Shown here: positions 1-8,254 of the stretch, in pieces
Numbering within the stretch: position 1 is the stretch's first letter
Layout: each line of letters begins with the position of its first letter
DNA from: Thermohalobaculum sp039033215
GTDB taxonomy: Bacteria; Pseudomonadota; Alphaproteobacteria; Rhodobacterales; Rhodobacteraceae
Assembly: GCA_039033215.1 (NCBI GenBank)
Contig: JBCCDA010000010.1
Span: 1-64,000, forward strand
Length of the DNA stretch: 64,000 nt
Direction of reading: 5' to 3'
Translations under genes and position numbers: made by a program
Notes under the pieces: generated by a model
The model's database searches: none
Told to the model about the DNA's origin: nothing
Seen by the model: only the letters and a program-made list of their open reading frames with translations

Positions 1-303
1 GAAGAGGACAGCCAGCTTGGTGATTTCATCGAGGACAAGAACGCGGTTCTGCCGCTGGATTCGGCGATCCAGTCGAACTTGAAGGACACGACGACCCGCG
101 TGCTGGCGTCCCTAACGCCGCGCGAGGAACGTGTGCTGCGCATGCGCTTCGGCATCGGCATGAACACCGACCACACTCTGGAAGAGGTCGGCCAGCAGTT
201 TAGCGTCACGCGTGAGCGGATCCGCCAAATCGAGGCGAAGGCGCTGCGCAAGCTCAAGCATCCCAGCCGCTCGCGTAAACTGCGGTCGTTCCTGGACAAC
301 TGA
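1..303 (+). CDS. rpoD: RNA polymerase sigma factor RpoD, C-terminal end (5' partial)
   Basis: This is the 3' end of the housekeeping sigma-70 gene; the reading frame is open from base 1, so the gene starts outside the window. The 100 visible residues hold the end of region 3 and all of region 4. The segment TPREERVLRMRFGIG followed by HTLEEVGQQFSVTRERIRQI is the region 4.2 helix-turn-helix that reads the -35 element, and the tail KALRKLKHPSRSRKL is the usual sigma-70 C-terminus. RpoD directs core RNA polymerase to most promoters. The stop codon TGA (301-303) shares its last base with the ATG of the next gene, so the downstream dehydrogenase is probably translationally coupled. Confidence 0.97.
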   Translation, partial: EEDSQLGDFIEDKNAVLPLDSAIQSNLKDTTTRVLASLTPREERVLRMRFGIGMNTDHTLEEVGQQFSVTRERIRQIEAKALRKLKHPSRSRKLRSFLDN

Positions 304-1139
304 TGGCCCTTCCGCTTCGGGAGGGGGTGCATCCGGCAATTGCCGACGGCAACGTCGCTGTAGTCACGGGGGCGGCGCTCGGCATTGGCCGCGCCATTGC
401 AGGTCGTTTCGTGTCCGAGGGAATGCGGGTCGCCCTGCTGGATCTGGACGGTACGGCGCTGCACGAGGCTGCGGCTGATCTTGGACCAAGCGCTGTCGCG
501 ATCCCCTGCAATGTCGCAAGTCGTGCTGATGTGGAGGCCGCCTGCGAGAGGGTCCTGGGCCTCTGGGGACAGGCGCCGTCAATTCTGGTGAACAACGCAG
601 CGACGCGCATCGGCAAGGGCATGGATGCCTCGCTTGATGACTGGCGCGCCCTCATGGACGTGAATCTGTGGGGGGTCGTGCATGGCGTGCGCGCCTTCCT
701 GCCGGTCATGCAGGCCGCTGGGCAACCGGGCGCGGTCGTCAACGTCGGCTCAAAGCAGGGGATCACGAACCCGCCCGGGCACCCCGCCTACAACATGTCG
801 AAAGCGGCCGTGAAGACCTTAACGGAATGTCTGGAGCATGATCTGCGCCAGAAAGACAACCACCTGATCACGGCGCATCTGCTGGTGCCGGGTTTCACCG
901 CGAACTCCCTGGTCGCCACGGGTACGCCGGGGTCCTGGACGCCCGAGCAGGTGGCTGACCGGATGATGGAGGCCTTGGGCCGCGGCGACTTCTACGTGGT
1001 CTGTCCCGATGACGAGGTCTCCGAAGAAGAGGACCGCGCGCGCATTGCCTGGGCTGCCGGGGACATCACCGAGGGTCGGCCTGCCCTGTCGCGCTGGCAT
1101 CCGGACTGGAGTGCCGCCTACAAGGCCACCCGGGGCTGA
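303..1139 (+). CDS. SDR family NAD(P)-dependent oxidoreductase
   Basis: A classical short-chain dehydrogenase of 278 residues, expected to be cytosolic. The cofactor-binding motif TGAALGIG lies at residues 22-29, NNAA at 97-100, the active-site Asn near 121, Ser150, and the catalytic pair Tyr163 and Lys167 in YNMSK. Asp47/Asp49 after the second beta strand suggests NAD(H) rather than NADP(H) preference; that is inference. The substrate cannot be read from sequence. The start ATG overlaps the rpoD stop by one base (TGATG) and has no strong ribosome site, consistent with translational coupling to rpoD. A GCCCC-TGT-GGGGC hairpin follows 7 bases after the stop. Confidence 0.9.
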   Translation: MALPLREGVHPAIADGNVAVVTGAALGIGRAIAGRFVSEGMRVALLDLDGTALHEAAADLGPSAVAIPCNVASRADVEAACERVLGLWGQAPSILVNNAATRIGKGMDASLDDWRALMDVNLWGVVHGVRAFLPVMQAAGQPGAVVNVGSKQGITNPPGHPAYNMSKAAVKTLTECLEHDLRQKDNHLITAHLLVPGFTANSLVATGTPGSWTPEQVADRMMEALGRGDFYVVCPDDEVSEEEDRARIAWAAGDITEGRPALSRWHPDWSAAYKATRG

Positions 1140-1146
1140 GCGTCGA

Positions 1147-1159
1147 GCCCCTGTGGGGC
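1147..1159 (+). terminator. short GC hairpin after the SDR gene
   Basis: Perfect 5-bp stem GCCCC/GGGGC with TGT loop, 7 bases after the stop codon. There is no T-run behind it, so it could be a weak terminator or a 3'-end protecting hairpin. Confidence 0.4.
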
Positions 1160-1331
1160 CGTCAGACCGCACGCGGCCCTCTACCCTCTGCCGTGTCGAT
1201 CCAACCCCGCCGGCACCGAAGTCTTCTGCCCCCGACTGAACCTTTCCCGGCTGTCTCGGCACTTACTGCTCAGACGATCCGATGATGCGCGCCGCGCGGG
1301 ATCTGAACGGAACAGGCCCCAGGAGGGACAC

Positions 1332-2354
1332 ATGGCAATTGACGTCTCAATCACCCGCTCGGACAACAAGATCAACATCGACGTTGTATTCCAACAGAAG
1401 GTCTCGAAGAAAGTGGTCGACGTTGCGACCTTCGAGTTCAGCCACCCGATTGCGGATGTCCGCAAGCTCGATTGGCCGGCCACTGCCTTCAGCGGCTATC
1501 TGTCGACCTACAAGCGCCAAGTCCAATCCAAGCTGAAGTCCCTCGACAGCAAGATCAAGGGCACGGTCAGGGCGGAGATCACTGACCTGAATATCCGATG
1601 GAACGCCCAGCGGGCGCGGTACCCCCGGACCAAGGCGGGCCGTGCCGCGCTAAAGAAGTGGTATGCCCGGCAGGCGGAGAAGGTGGTCACAAAGCTCGTG
1701 ACCGAGTTCGAGACCACGCTGAAAAAGAAGGTCGATACCCAGGTCTTTGCCGCCCGGGACGCGGCGCAGAAGGAGTTGCTGCGGGCCAACCCGCAGTGGG
1801 AGAAGGACATGCGCGGCGTCGCCGGCAAGTGGTTCTCGGCCACGATCGTGGTTGGCAAGCTGATCGCGCTCTTCCCGATCGAGGCGCCTGCAGCGGGCGT
1901 CGAGGCCGCTGTGGATACGGCAGGTGAGGTGGCCGGCGCGGGGGCAGCGGCGAACACCTCGCTGGGCAAGATCAAGGGCGCCTACAAGGCCTACAGCCAG
2001 GCGCTGCGCAAGCGTCCAGCCAGGCTCGCCGATACCTTCAAGGAAGCTCTCGGCGGTGTGTCGTCTGCGCTGACCCAGCTGGAAGAGCTTGAGGCGGCGA
2101 TTCACAGCATGACGGACGAGATCGAGACCCTGGAGAAAATGGCGGAGAGGGGCTGGAAGACGGGCACGCGGCAGAAGCGGCTGGCTGCGCGCAAGAAGGC
2201 GCTCGAGCAGAAGCTGACACCTGCCGATCTCGAAGAGATCCACGAGGCGCTGGCCAAAGCAGATGAATCCATGAAGACCAATGCGCGGAAGTTTGCACGG
2301 CTCGACTTCAAAGGGTTCGACGGCGTGCTGAAGGAGATCGCCACCCAGACCTGA
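1332..2354 (+). CDS. hypothetical lysine-rich helical protein (orphan)
   Basis: A 340-residue protein I do not recognise. The start is well supported: AGGAGGG lies 7 bases before the ATG. Residues 1-60 look like a beta-rich head. Residues 60-165 are strongly charged and helical, rich in Lys and Arg. Residues about 168-210 form an Ala/Gly-rich hydrophobic stretch (SATIVVGKLIALFPIEAPAA then AVDTAGEVAGAGAAA) with no charged residue for long spans. Residues 235-320 are again charged, coiled-coil-like helix (LEELEAAIHSMTDEIETLEK). There is no signal peptide and no cysteine. The gene stands alone between a dehydrogenase and a convergent glutathione transferase. A helical protein with a buried hydrophobic hairpin could be membrane-inserting, but nothing proves this. 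Confidence 0.8.
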   Translation: MAIDVSITRSDNKINIDVVFQQKVSKKVVDVATFEFSHPIADVRKLDWPATAFSGYLSTYKRQVQSKLKSLDSKIKGTVRAEITDLNIRWNAQRARYPRTKAGRAALKKWYARQAEKVVTKLVTEFETTLKKKVDTQVFAARDAAQKELLRANPQWEKDMRGVAGKWFSATIVVGKLIALFPIEAPAAGVEAAVDTAGEVAGAGAAANTSLGKIKGAYKAYSQALRKRPARLADTFKEALGGVSSALTQLEELEAAIHSMTDEIETLEKMAERGWKTGTRQKRLAARKKALEQKLTPADLEEIHEALAKADESMKTNARKFARLDFKGFDGVLKEIATQT

Positions 2355-2364
2355 TGGCGATCTC

Positions 2365-2446
2365 TCAGGCCTTGCGCTTGATGAGGCTCCGCTCCTTCAT
2401 CCACCGCACCGCCATGTCGTTGCGGGTCCTGGCCGAAGAGCGGTTC
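2365..2446 (-). pseudogene. remnant of a second HCCA isomerase-like gene (3' end only)
   Basis: Read on the minus strand this encodes PLFGQD, then after a one-base insertion (extra C) RNDMAVRWMKERSLIKRKA and a stop. It matches, stop codon to stop codon, the end of the intact isomerase-like gene at 3188-3847 (PFFGQDRIDMAVWWMKARGLTART). The nucleotide similarity fades after about 80 bases. The remnant lies directly downstream of the glutathione transferase, so the transferase is flanked by one intact and one decayed isomerase end, pointing to an old tandem duplication followed by deletion. Confidence 0.7.
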
Positions 2447-2503
2447 GTTCTCCTGGGCGTAGGCAGGTGTGTCGCGTCTGTGCTTCTTGCTCGACTTTTG
2501 AGC

Positions 2504-3121
2504 TCAATGAGCCTTCGGCATTGAACCCTGCATCGAGGGGCGCTCGCTGAACTTGTCGAACCACCCTGACAGCGCCGGGTGACCGTCGCGGAAGTCGATC
2601 CCCAGCACGCCCAGGCGAAACTCGATCCAGCCCAGGCCAACGGCCGCCGTGATCTGTGCGATGTCCGGCCGGTCGGGGTCAAACCCCTCGGCGTCGCCTT
2701 CCAGCGCGTCCATCGAGCGTGCCACGGTGTTGCGCATCCGGTCGTCCCAGAACTGCCAGTGCAGCTCGGGCGGGCGGCGGGTCAGTTCACTGAACAGCAG
2801 GATCACCGCGTCCATCATGCCATCCGCCAGCGCGGCAATCCTCAACGCTTCGAACCTCTCGGGACCCGACGGCGGGATCAGCTTGGACCCGTCGTGCAGA
2901 CTGTCCAGATACTCGACGATCACCGGACTGTCGTAGAGCACCTGCCCCGCGTCGGTGACCAGGGCAGGGACCTTGCCGACCGGGTTCACCCCGCCGTAGT
3001 TCGTATCCGCGTCCCACGGAAAGGTTTCGTGACGCTCGATCCGTTCGTCCAGACCACATTCGGCTGCTGCGACGACGACCTTGCGCACATAGGGCGAGGT
3101 GCCCCCGAAGTAGAGCTTCAT
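2504..3121 (-). CDS. glutathione S-transferase family protein
   Basis: A cytosolic glutathione transferase of about 205 residues, the usual size. The N-terminal thioredoxin-like domain starts KLYFGGTSPYVRKVVVAAAE; the cis-proline segment is GKVPALV and the glutathione-binding DSPVIVEYL follows. The rest is the all-helical C-terminal domain. Two ATGs are possible, at 3127 and 3121. The GGGAGGGG ribosome site abuts the first and sits about 6 bases before the second, so 3121 is the better start. The next gene upstream on the same strand is the isomerase-like DsbA-fold gene; the pair suggests a glutathione-dependent step on an aromatic or electrophilic substrate. The substrate is unknown. Confidence 0.9.
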   Translation of the reverse strand: MKLYFGGTSPYVRKVVVAAAECGLDERIERHETFPWDADTNYGGVNPVGKVPALVTDAGQVLYDSPVIVEYLDSLHDGSKLIPPSGPERFEALRIAALADGMMDAVILLFSELTRRPPELHWQFWDDRMRNTVARSMDALEGDAEGFDPDRPDIAQITAAVGLGWIEFRLGVLGIDFRDGHPALSGWFDKFSERPSMQGSMPKAH

Positions 3122-3187
3122 GTCCATCCCCTCCCGGCTTCGCCGTGGTACCTACTGTGCCCCGAAGGACTTGGCAAACGTCTGGCA

Positions 3188-3847
3188 TCAGGTGCGCGCG
3201 GTGAGCCCCCGCGCTTTCATCCACCACACCGCCATGTCGATGCGGTCCTGGCCGAAGAACGGCTCGGGACCTTCAGGGCTCTCGACAACGAGGCAGGGGG
3301 CGCCCCAGTGGCCGGCCTCTTCCTCGGTAGTCTGGTTGGCCCTGACCTCGGCGTCCAGTTCCGCGTCGCGGCCCTGGATCGCGGCATCGAGCTCGGCGAG
3401 GTCCAGTCCGGCCCGGCCCACGGCGTCGGCAAGGTGCGTGCCCAGGTGCCAGTCCTTGACATGGTCGCCCCAGAGGGTCTTGCCGACCTCGCAGGCGAAC
3501 GCGAGGCCGCGGCCACGGCGCGCGGCCTCCAGCCCCAGCCAGGTAAGCCGGTAAATGTAGGGCTGGTCCTCGGCGGCCTCGCCCGGGGCTGCGAACTGGA
3601 CGGGGTCAGGGTCGGGGCGCCTGCAGGGCACGCCCGTCATCTCGGCGACCCGCGCGACATCGCGGATGAGGTAGGGGGCGAAGAGCGGATTGCGCGCCTT
3701 GAAGAAGCCCGGAAAGCGGATGGCGGCGGGGTAGACCGGGCGGAGCCGGATCTCGAGGGCGTAGTCCCGGGTGAGTTCCAGATACCGCCACGAGCCCAGG
3801 TACGAGTACGGGCTGCGGAAGGAATAGTAGAGATCGGCGGTGAACAT
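3188..3847 (-). CDS. 2-hydroxychromene-2-carboxylate isomerase-like, DsbA-family protein
   Basis: A 219-residue protein with the thioredoxin-fold/HCCA isomerase layout: N-terminal strand and FRSPYSYLG (residues 10-18), a helical insertion, then the cis-Pro strand WGAPCLVVE and the closing segment EPFFGQDRIDMAVWWM. True HCCA isomerases use glutathione in naphthalene catabolism; most genomic relatives have no known substrate, so the name is by family only. The start has GAGAGG at good distance. It is upstream of, and probably co-transcribed with, the glutathione transferase (66-base gap). A decayed copy of its 3' end lies at 2365-2446. Confidence 0.85.
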   Translation of the reverse strand: MFTADLYYSFRSPYSYLGSWRYLELTRDYALEIRLRPVYPAAIRFPGFFKARNPLFAPYLIRDVARVAEMTGVPCRRPDPDPVQFAAPGEAAEDQPYIYRLTWLGLEAARRGRGLAFACEVGKTLWGDHVKDWHLGTHLADAVGRAGLDLAELDAAIQGRDAELDAEVRANQTTEEEAGHWGAPCLVVESPEGPEPFFGQDRIDMAVWWMKARGLTART

Positions 3848-4192
3848 GCTGGTCCTCTCGGGAAACTCAATCCAGTTTTAGCGAAGTTTTAGGGAATAGG
3901 GTCTACACCTTTTCGCGTTCCGGAGCGTACGGCCGGAAGCCTACATGCCCCTCGGCCGGTCGCGCCGTTGAGGGGGCTTGGGATACGGCAGGCCTGCCGC
4001 CCTTGTCTGATCACGGCTCAGACACCGAAAGACCGCAGCCGGATCACCCGGCACCTCCCAAACGAGACGTCCCAGAACGAGGCTCGGCCGATCACGGTGG
4101 TCTGACACAACGGTGTTGGACCTGCCGCTGGTTCGTGATCGTGGTCGTCCCCACCTCGTGTGCATCGCAAACGATAGCCGAGGAGGCCCCCG
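3848..4192. other. 345-base intergenic region, divergent promoters
   Basis: Lies between two divergent genes and must hold promoters for both. The first 60 bases (3850-3910) are locally AT-richer (TTTTAGCGAAGTTTTAGGG), as expected for the promoter of the isomerase-like gene. I see no convincing coding sequence, RNA gene or repeat in the rest. Confidence 0.5.
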
Positions 4193-4417
4193 ATGAAGAC
4201 CCTCATGAGAACGACTCTCGCCATCACGATGACCGCCATGGCTCTGAGCGCTTCCCCTGCTCTCGCCAAAGGTGGTGACGGTGCCGAGCAACGCGCCGCG
4301 CTGAAAGCCGCCTTCGCCGAGGCCCGTGCAAATCAGGATCAGAGCGGTCCGAACTTCTTCGAGCGGCTGTTCGGTTCTGAAATGGAAGGTCAGGCCGAGG
4401 CGACGCCGAAGCAGTAG
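4193..4417 (+). CDS. small secreted hypothetical protein
   Basis: A 74-residue protein with a clear Sec signal peptide: MKTLMRTT, a hydrophobic stretch, and ALA at about residues 23-25 as the likely cleavage site. The mature part is about 49 residues, charged and helical (AALKAAFAEARANQ) and ends in a Glu/Pro/Lys-rich tail. AGGAGG lies 8 bases before the ATG. I do not recognise a family. It stops 6 bases before the convergent uracil-DNA glycosylase gene ends. Confidence 0.7.
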   Translation: MKTLMRTTLAITMTAMALSASPALAKGGDGAEQRAALKAAFAEARANQDQSGPNFFERLFGSEMEGQAEATPKQ

Positions 4418-4422
4418 CCTGC

Positions 4423-5421
4423 TCAGAGCGGGGGTGCCGCCCCGTCGAGCACATCCCGCAGACTGAGCAGATCCCGCCAGGCGAGCCTCTTGTCGGCGGG
4501 TTGGCGGAGCAGGTAAGCGGGATGGAAACTGGGCAGCACCGGCACGCCGGTCGGCCCGTGACGCATCCAGGTGCCGCGCAGGCGCTTGATCCCGGTTTTG
4601 GTGTCGAGGAGCGCTTTGACCGAGGTGTTGCCGACGGCGAAGATGATCTCCGGTCTGGCGAGTTCGATGTGCCGGGCCATGAAGGGCAGGAACATCTGGG
4701 CCTCGGCCTCGGTCGGGGTGCGGTTGCCGGGCGGGCGCCATGGAAGGATGTTCGCGATGTAGGCGGCGTCCTCCTTGGCGGAATTGGTCCGCGCGATGCC
4801 GATTGCGGCGAGCATCTTGTCCAGTAGCTGTCCCGCGCGGCCGACGAAGGGTTTTCCCAGGCGATCCTCGTCCGCGCCGGGTGCTTCCCCGATCACCATA
4901 AGGCGGGCACCAGGGAGACCATCCGAAAAGACGAAGTTGCGTGCGGTCTCCTTGAGGGGGGAGCCGCCCCAGGCCCGCATGACCTCGGCCAGGTCTTGGA
5001 GGGTTCGGGCCGACGCCGCGAGGTGGGCGGGTGTGTCGGTGGACGTATCTTTGGTGGGTGCTCCGGAGGATGGCACGGTTGCCGGGCTGGCGCCCGGCCC
5101 GGTGAGATCTGTCCTGCCGTCGCCGGGCGCGGGTGCATCTGTCCGGCTGGTGCCGGACCCGGTCGAATTCGTCGGGCTGGCGCCCGACCCGCTCCAGTTT
5201 GTCGGGCTGGCGCCCGACCCGGGGCGCGCGTCTGGCGCTGCGCTGGCGGCACCGCCCGGTTCGCGCGCGGCGTCGGGCGTTGGCACTGGAGGTTGGGCCG
5301 GAGGGGCGCTGGCTTTGAACCGGTCGACCGGGGCCTCGGCAATCGCCTCGTCCGCGCCAAGATCGATCTGCCAGGCCAGGGCCGACAGCATCGCAGCCCA
5401 GATGTCCGGCTCGTCGCTCAT
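4423..5421 (-). CDS. family 4-type uracil-DNA glycosylase lacking all Fe-S cysteines
   Basis: Removes uracil from DNA to start base-excision repair. The 332-residue product has an N-terminal segment (1-40), a Pro/Ser/Gly linker built of 10-residue repeats (about 65-125), and a C-terminal glycosylase domain with GEAPGADED (active-site loop), KPFVGRAGQLLD, RPPGNRTPT and the closing HPAYLLR. Classical family 4 enzymes hold a [4Fe-4S] cluster on four cysteines; this protein has no cysteine at all (NFVFSDG is preceded by GGSPLKETAR, and ILPWRPPGNR replaces the KCRPPGNR-type site). The start ATG overlaps the amidase stop (ATGA, 4 bases), which fixes the start at 5421; longer upstream reading would run inside the amidase gene. 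Confidence 0.88.
   Translation of the reverse strand: MSDEPDIWAAMLSALAWQIDLGADEAIAEAPVDRFKASAPPAQPPVPTPDAAREPGGAASAAPDARPGSGASPTNWSGSGASPTNSTGSGTSRTDAPAPGDGRTDLTGPGASPATVPSSGAPTKDTSTDTPAHLAASARTLQDLAEVMRAWGGSPLKETARNFVFSDGLPGARLMVIGEAPGADEDRLGKPFVGRAGQLLDKMLAAIGIARTNSAKEDAAYIANILPWRPPGNRTPTEAEAQMFLPFMARHIELARPEIIFAVGNTSVKALLDTKTGIKRLRGTWMRHGPTGVPVLPSFHPAYLLRQPADKRLAWRDLLSLRDVLDGAAPPL
5046..5225 (-). repeat. 30-bp tandem repeats coding a 10-residue linker repeat
   Basis: Inside the glycosylase gene, six degenerate 10-residue units follow each other: GSGASPTNWS, GSGASPTNST, GSGTSRTDAP, APGDGRTDLT, GPGASPATVP, SSGAPTKDTS. The first two are nearly identical in DNA (GTCGGGCTGGCGCCCGACCC recurs with a 30-base period around 5177-5221). 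The array forms a flexible linker ahead of the catalytic domain. Confidence 0.75.
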
Positions 5422-6809
5422 CCCGGGGCGGCGCCTTCGCGGGGATCGATGGGTCCGAGGTCTAGGGCGAGTTCGGCCTCGAGCGCGGCGGCGTGCGACA
5501 GAAGCGCTGCGTCGCCGTGCAGCCCGCCGATCATCTGGAGCCCGATCGGCAGGCCGTCCGTCGTGAAGCCGCAGGGCAGCGACAGGGCGGGCGCCGAGGT
5601 CATTGTGACGGCGGCCACGATCATCATCCAGTCGATGTAGTTCTCGAAGGCGACACCTTCGCACTCCATCACGGCGGCCATATCAACCGAGAACGGCGGC
5701 ACGATGGCAGTGGGCGCGAGCAGGAGATCATAGGTCTGGAACAAGTCCGCATGGCTGGCCGTCATGCGTCCGCGGGTCAGGTTGGCCGCGGCGACGTCGG
5801 CGCCTGTTTGGGCGAACCCGTGTTCGATGTTCCAGATGATATCGTCTTTGAGCTTGTCCTTGTGATCGCGGTAGTGCTGGCCGTGCTTGGCAACGAAGCC
5901 GATACCGCGCAGGGTCTGGAAGGCATCACGCGCGCCGGAGTAGTCGGGGTGCGCTTCCTCGACCACCGCACCCAGCGCCTCGAAGCGTCGCGCCGCGGCC
6001 TCCGTGATGCGCCGCACCTCGGCATCCACGGGAGTGATCCCGAGATCGGCGGAGTAGGCGACGCGCTTGGGCACCACCGGTGTCTCGGCGGCGACCCGGA
6101 ACGAGCCCATGTCGGGCTGCGCGAAGGGCTCACGCGGGTGGGCGCCTGCCATGGCGTCGAGAAGCAGCCCGGTGTCGCCGACGTTGCGCCCCATGGGCCC
6201 CTGTTGTGGCATGACGTTGAAGGGATCGGACGGCCCGGCCGGCACGATCCCGGGCGACGGGCGGTAGCCGACACAGCCGCAGAAGCTGGCGGGGTTGCGC
6301 AACGATCCTCCGAGGTCCGAGCCCTGCGCCAGCCAGGCCTGGCCCGAGACCAGGGCGGCCGCCGCCCCGCCCGAGGACCCGCCCACCGTGCGTGAGAGGT
6401 TCCACGGGTTGCGCGTGGCGCCGAAGACCGGGTTGAAGGTCTGCGATCCGGCCGCGAACTCGGGCACGTTGGACTTGGCGTAGGCAAGGCCGCCGTTCTC
6501 CTCGATGCGGGTCGTGACGTAGTCAGATGCCTCGGGCACATGATCTGCGTAGATCGGCGACCCTTGTGTCGTGCGCACCCCGGCCAGCGCGTTCGTGTCC
6601 TTGATCGCCACCGGAAGTCCGCCCAGTACCCCTGATGCCGCATCGGCCCGCGCCCGTGCCCGGTCGAAGCAAAGCGTCGGCAGCGCGTTGATCTTGCCGT
6701 CCACTTCGCCCACCCGGGCCTCGAGCGCGTCCAGCACCTCGCCGCGCGTTACCTCGCCGGATTGCAACAGCGAGAGGATCTCGCGGGCGGTCTTCTGGAT
6801 CAGGCTCAT
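5418..6809 (-). CDS. amidase (amidase signature family)
   Basis: A 463-residue hydrolase of amides with the Ser-cisSer-Lys triad: Lys70 in LPVAIKDTNAL, Ser145/Ser146 in TVGGSSGGAAAALVSG and Ser169 in GSDLGGSLRNPA. The glycine/serine signature around 142-172 is intact. The family includes indoleacetamide, nicotinamide and other amidases; the substrate here is not evident. There is no GatB/GatC nearby and no indication that it is GatA. GGGAGA lies 6 bases before the chosen ATG (6809). It forms a two-gene unit with the uracil-DNA glycosylase, whose ATG overlaps its stop. Confidence 0.88.
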   Translation of the reverse strand: MSLIQKTAREILSLLQSGEVTRGEVLDALEARVGEVDGKINALPTLCFDRARARADAASGVLGGLPVAIKDTNALAGVRTTQGSPIYADHVPEASDYVTTRIEENGGLAYAKSNVPEFAAGSQTFNPVFGATRNPWNLSRTVGGSSGGAAAALVSGQAWLAQGSDLGGSLRNPASFCGCVGYRPSPGIVPAGPSDPFNVMPQQGPMGRNVGDTGLLLDAMAGAHPREPFAQPDMGSFRVAAETPVVPKRVAYSADLGITPVDAEVRRITEAAARRFEALGAVVEEAHPDYSGARDAFQTLRGIGFVAKHGQHYRDHKDKLKDDIIWNIEHGFAQTGADVAAANLTRGRMTASHADLFQTYDLLLAPTAIVPPFSVDMAAVMECEGVAFENYIDWMMIVAAVTMTSAPALSLPCGFTTDGLPIGLQMIGGLHGDAALLSHAAALEAELALDLGPIDPREGAAPG

Positions 6810-6983
6810 GATCGTCTCCCTGTCGTCTCTCCCCGACGTAGCGGCCCGGCCCCGGCGCGGCAACGGGCAAGCGGCGCTATCAGGCAGCGATCAGCCCGTC
6901 GATTGCCCGTTGGCAAGGCGGCCCGGACATGGTTAGCCTGCCTTGCGACAAAAGGCCCAGAAAGGCCGCAGAAGGAGGGGATG

Positions 6984-8096
<1,113 letters not shown>

Positions 8097-8254
8097 AGCG
8101 TCGCGTTGAAGGTTTGCGGTGGCGCGGATCCCGCTCGTCCGCCCGCCGCAAATCCATTCAAGTTTAGGTACTTGGTTCGGGTCAGGTAAGGTAACCGCAA
8201 CTTCTTGGGCGCAAGTCTCCAGCCGACTTTAGAAATACGGGCATGGAGACTTCA

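Noticed and set aside
2579..3892. Plus-strand frame of about 437 codons
   Set aside because: Antisense to the glutathione transferase and isomerase-like genes, both well supported by motifs; no ribosome site or known motif.
3941..4741. Minus-strand frame of about 266 codons across the secreted-protein gene
   Set aside because: Composition is random (Arg/Pro/His-rich), and it crosses both the small secreted gene and the glycosylase end.
8113..8152. Terminator after frmA (TTTGCGG ... CCGCAAA)
   Set aside because: The arms are 7 bp but the loop is 26 bases and no T-run follows; too weak to list as a terminator.
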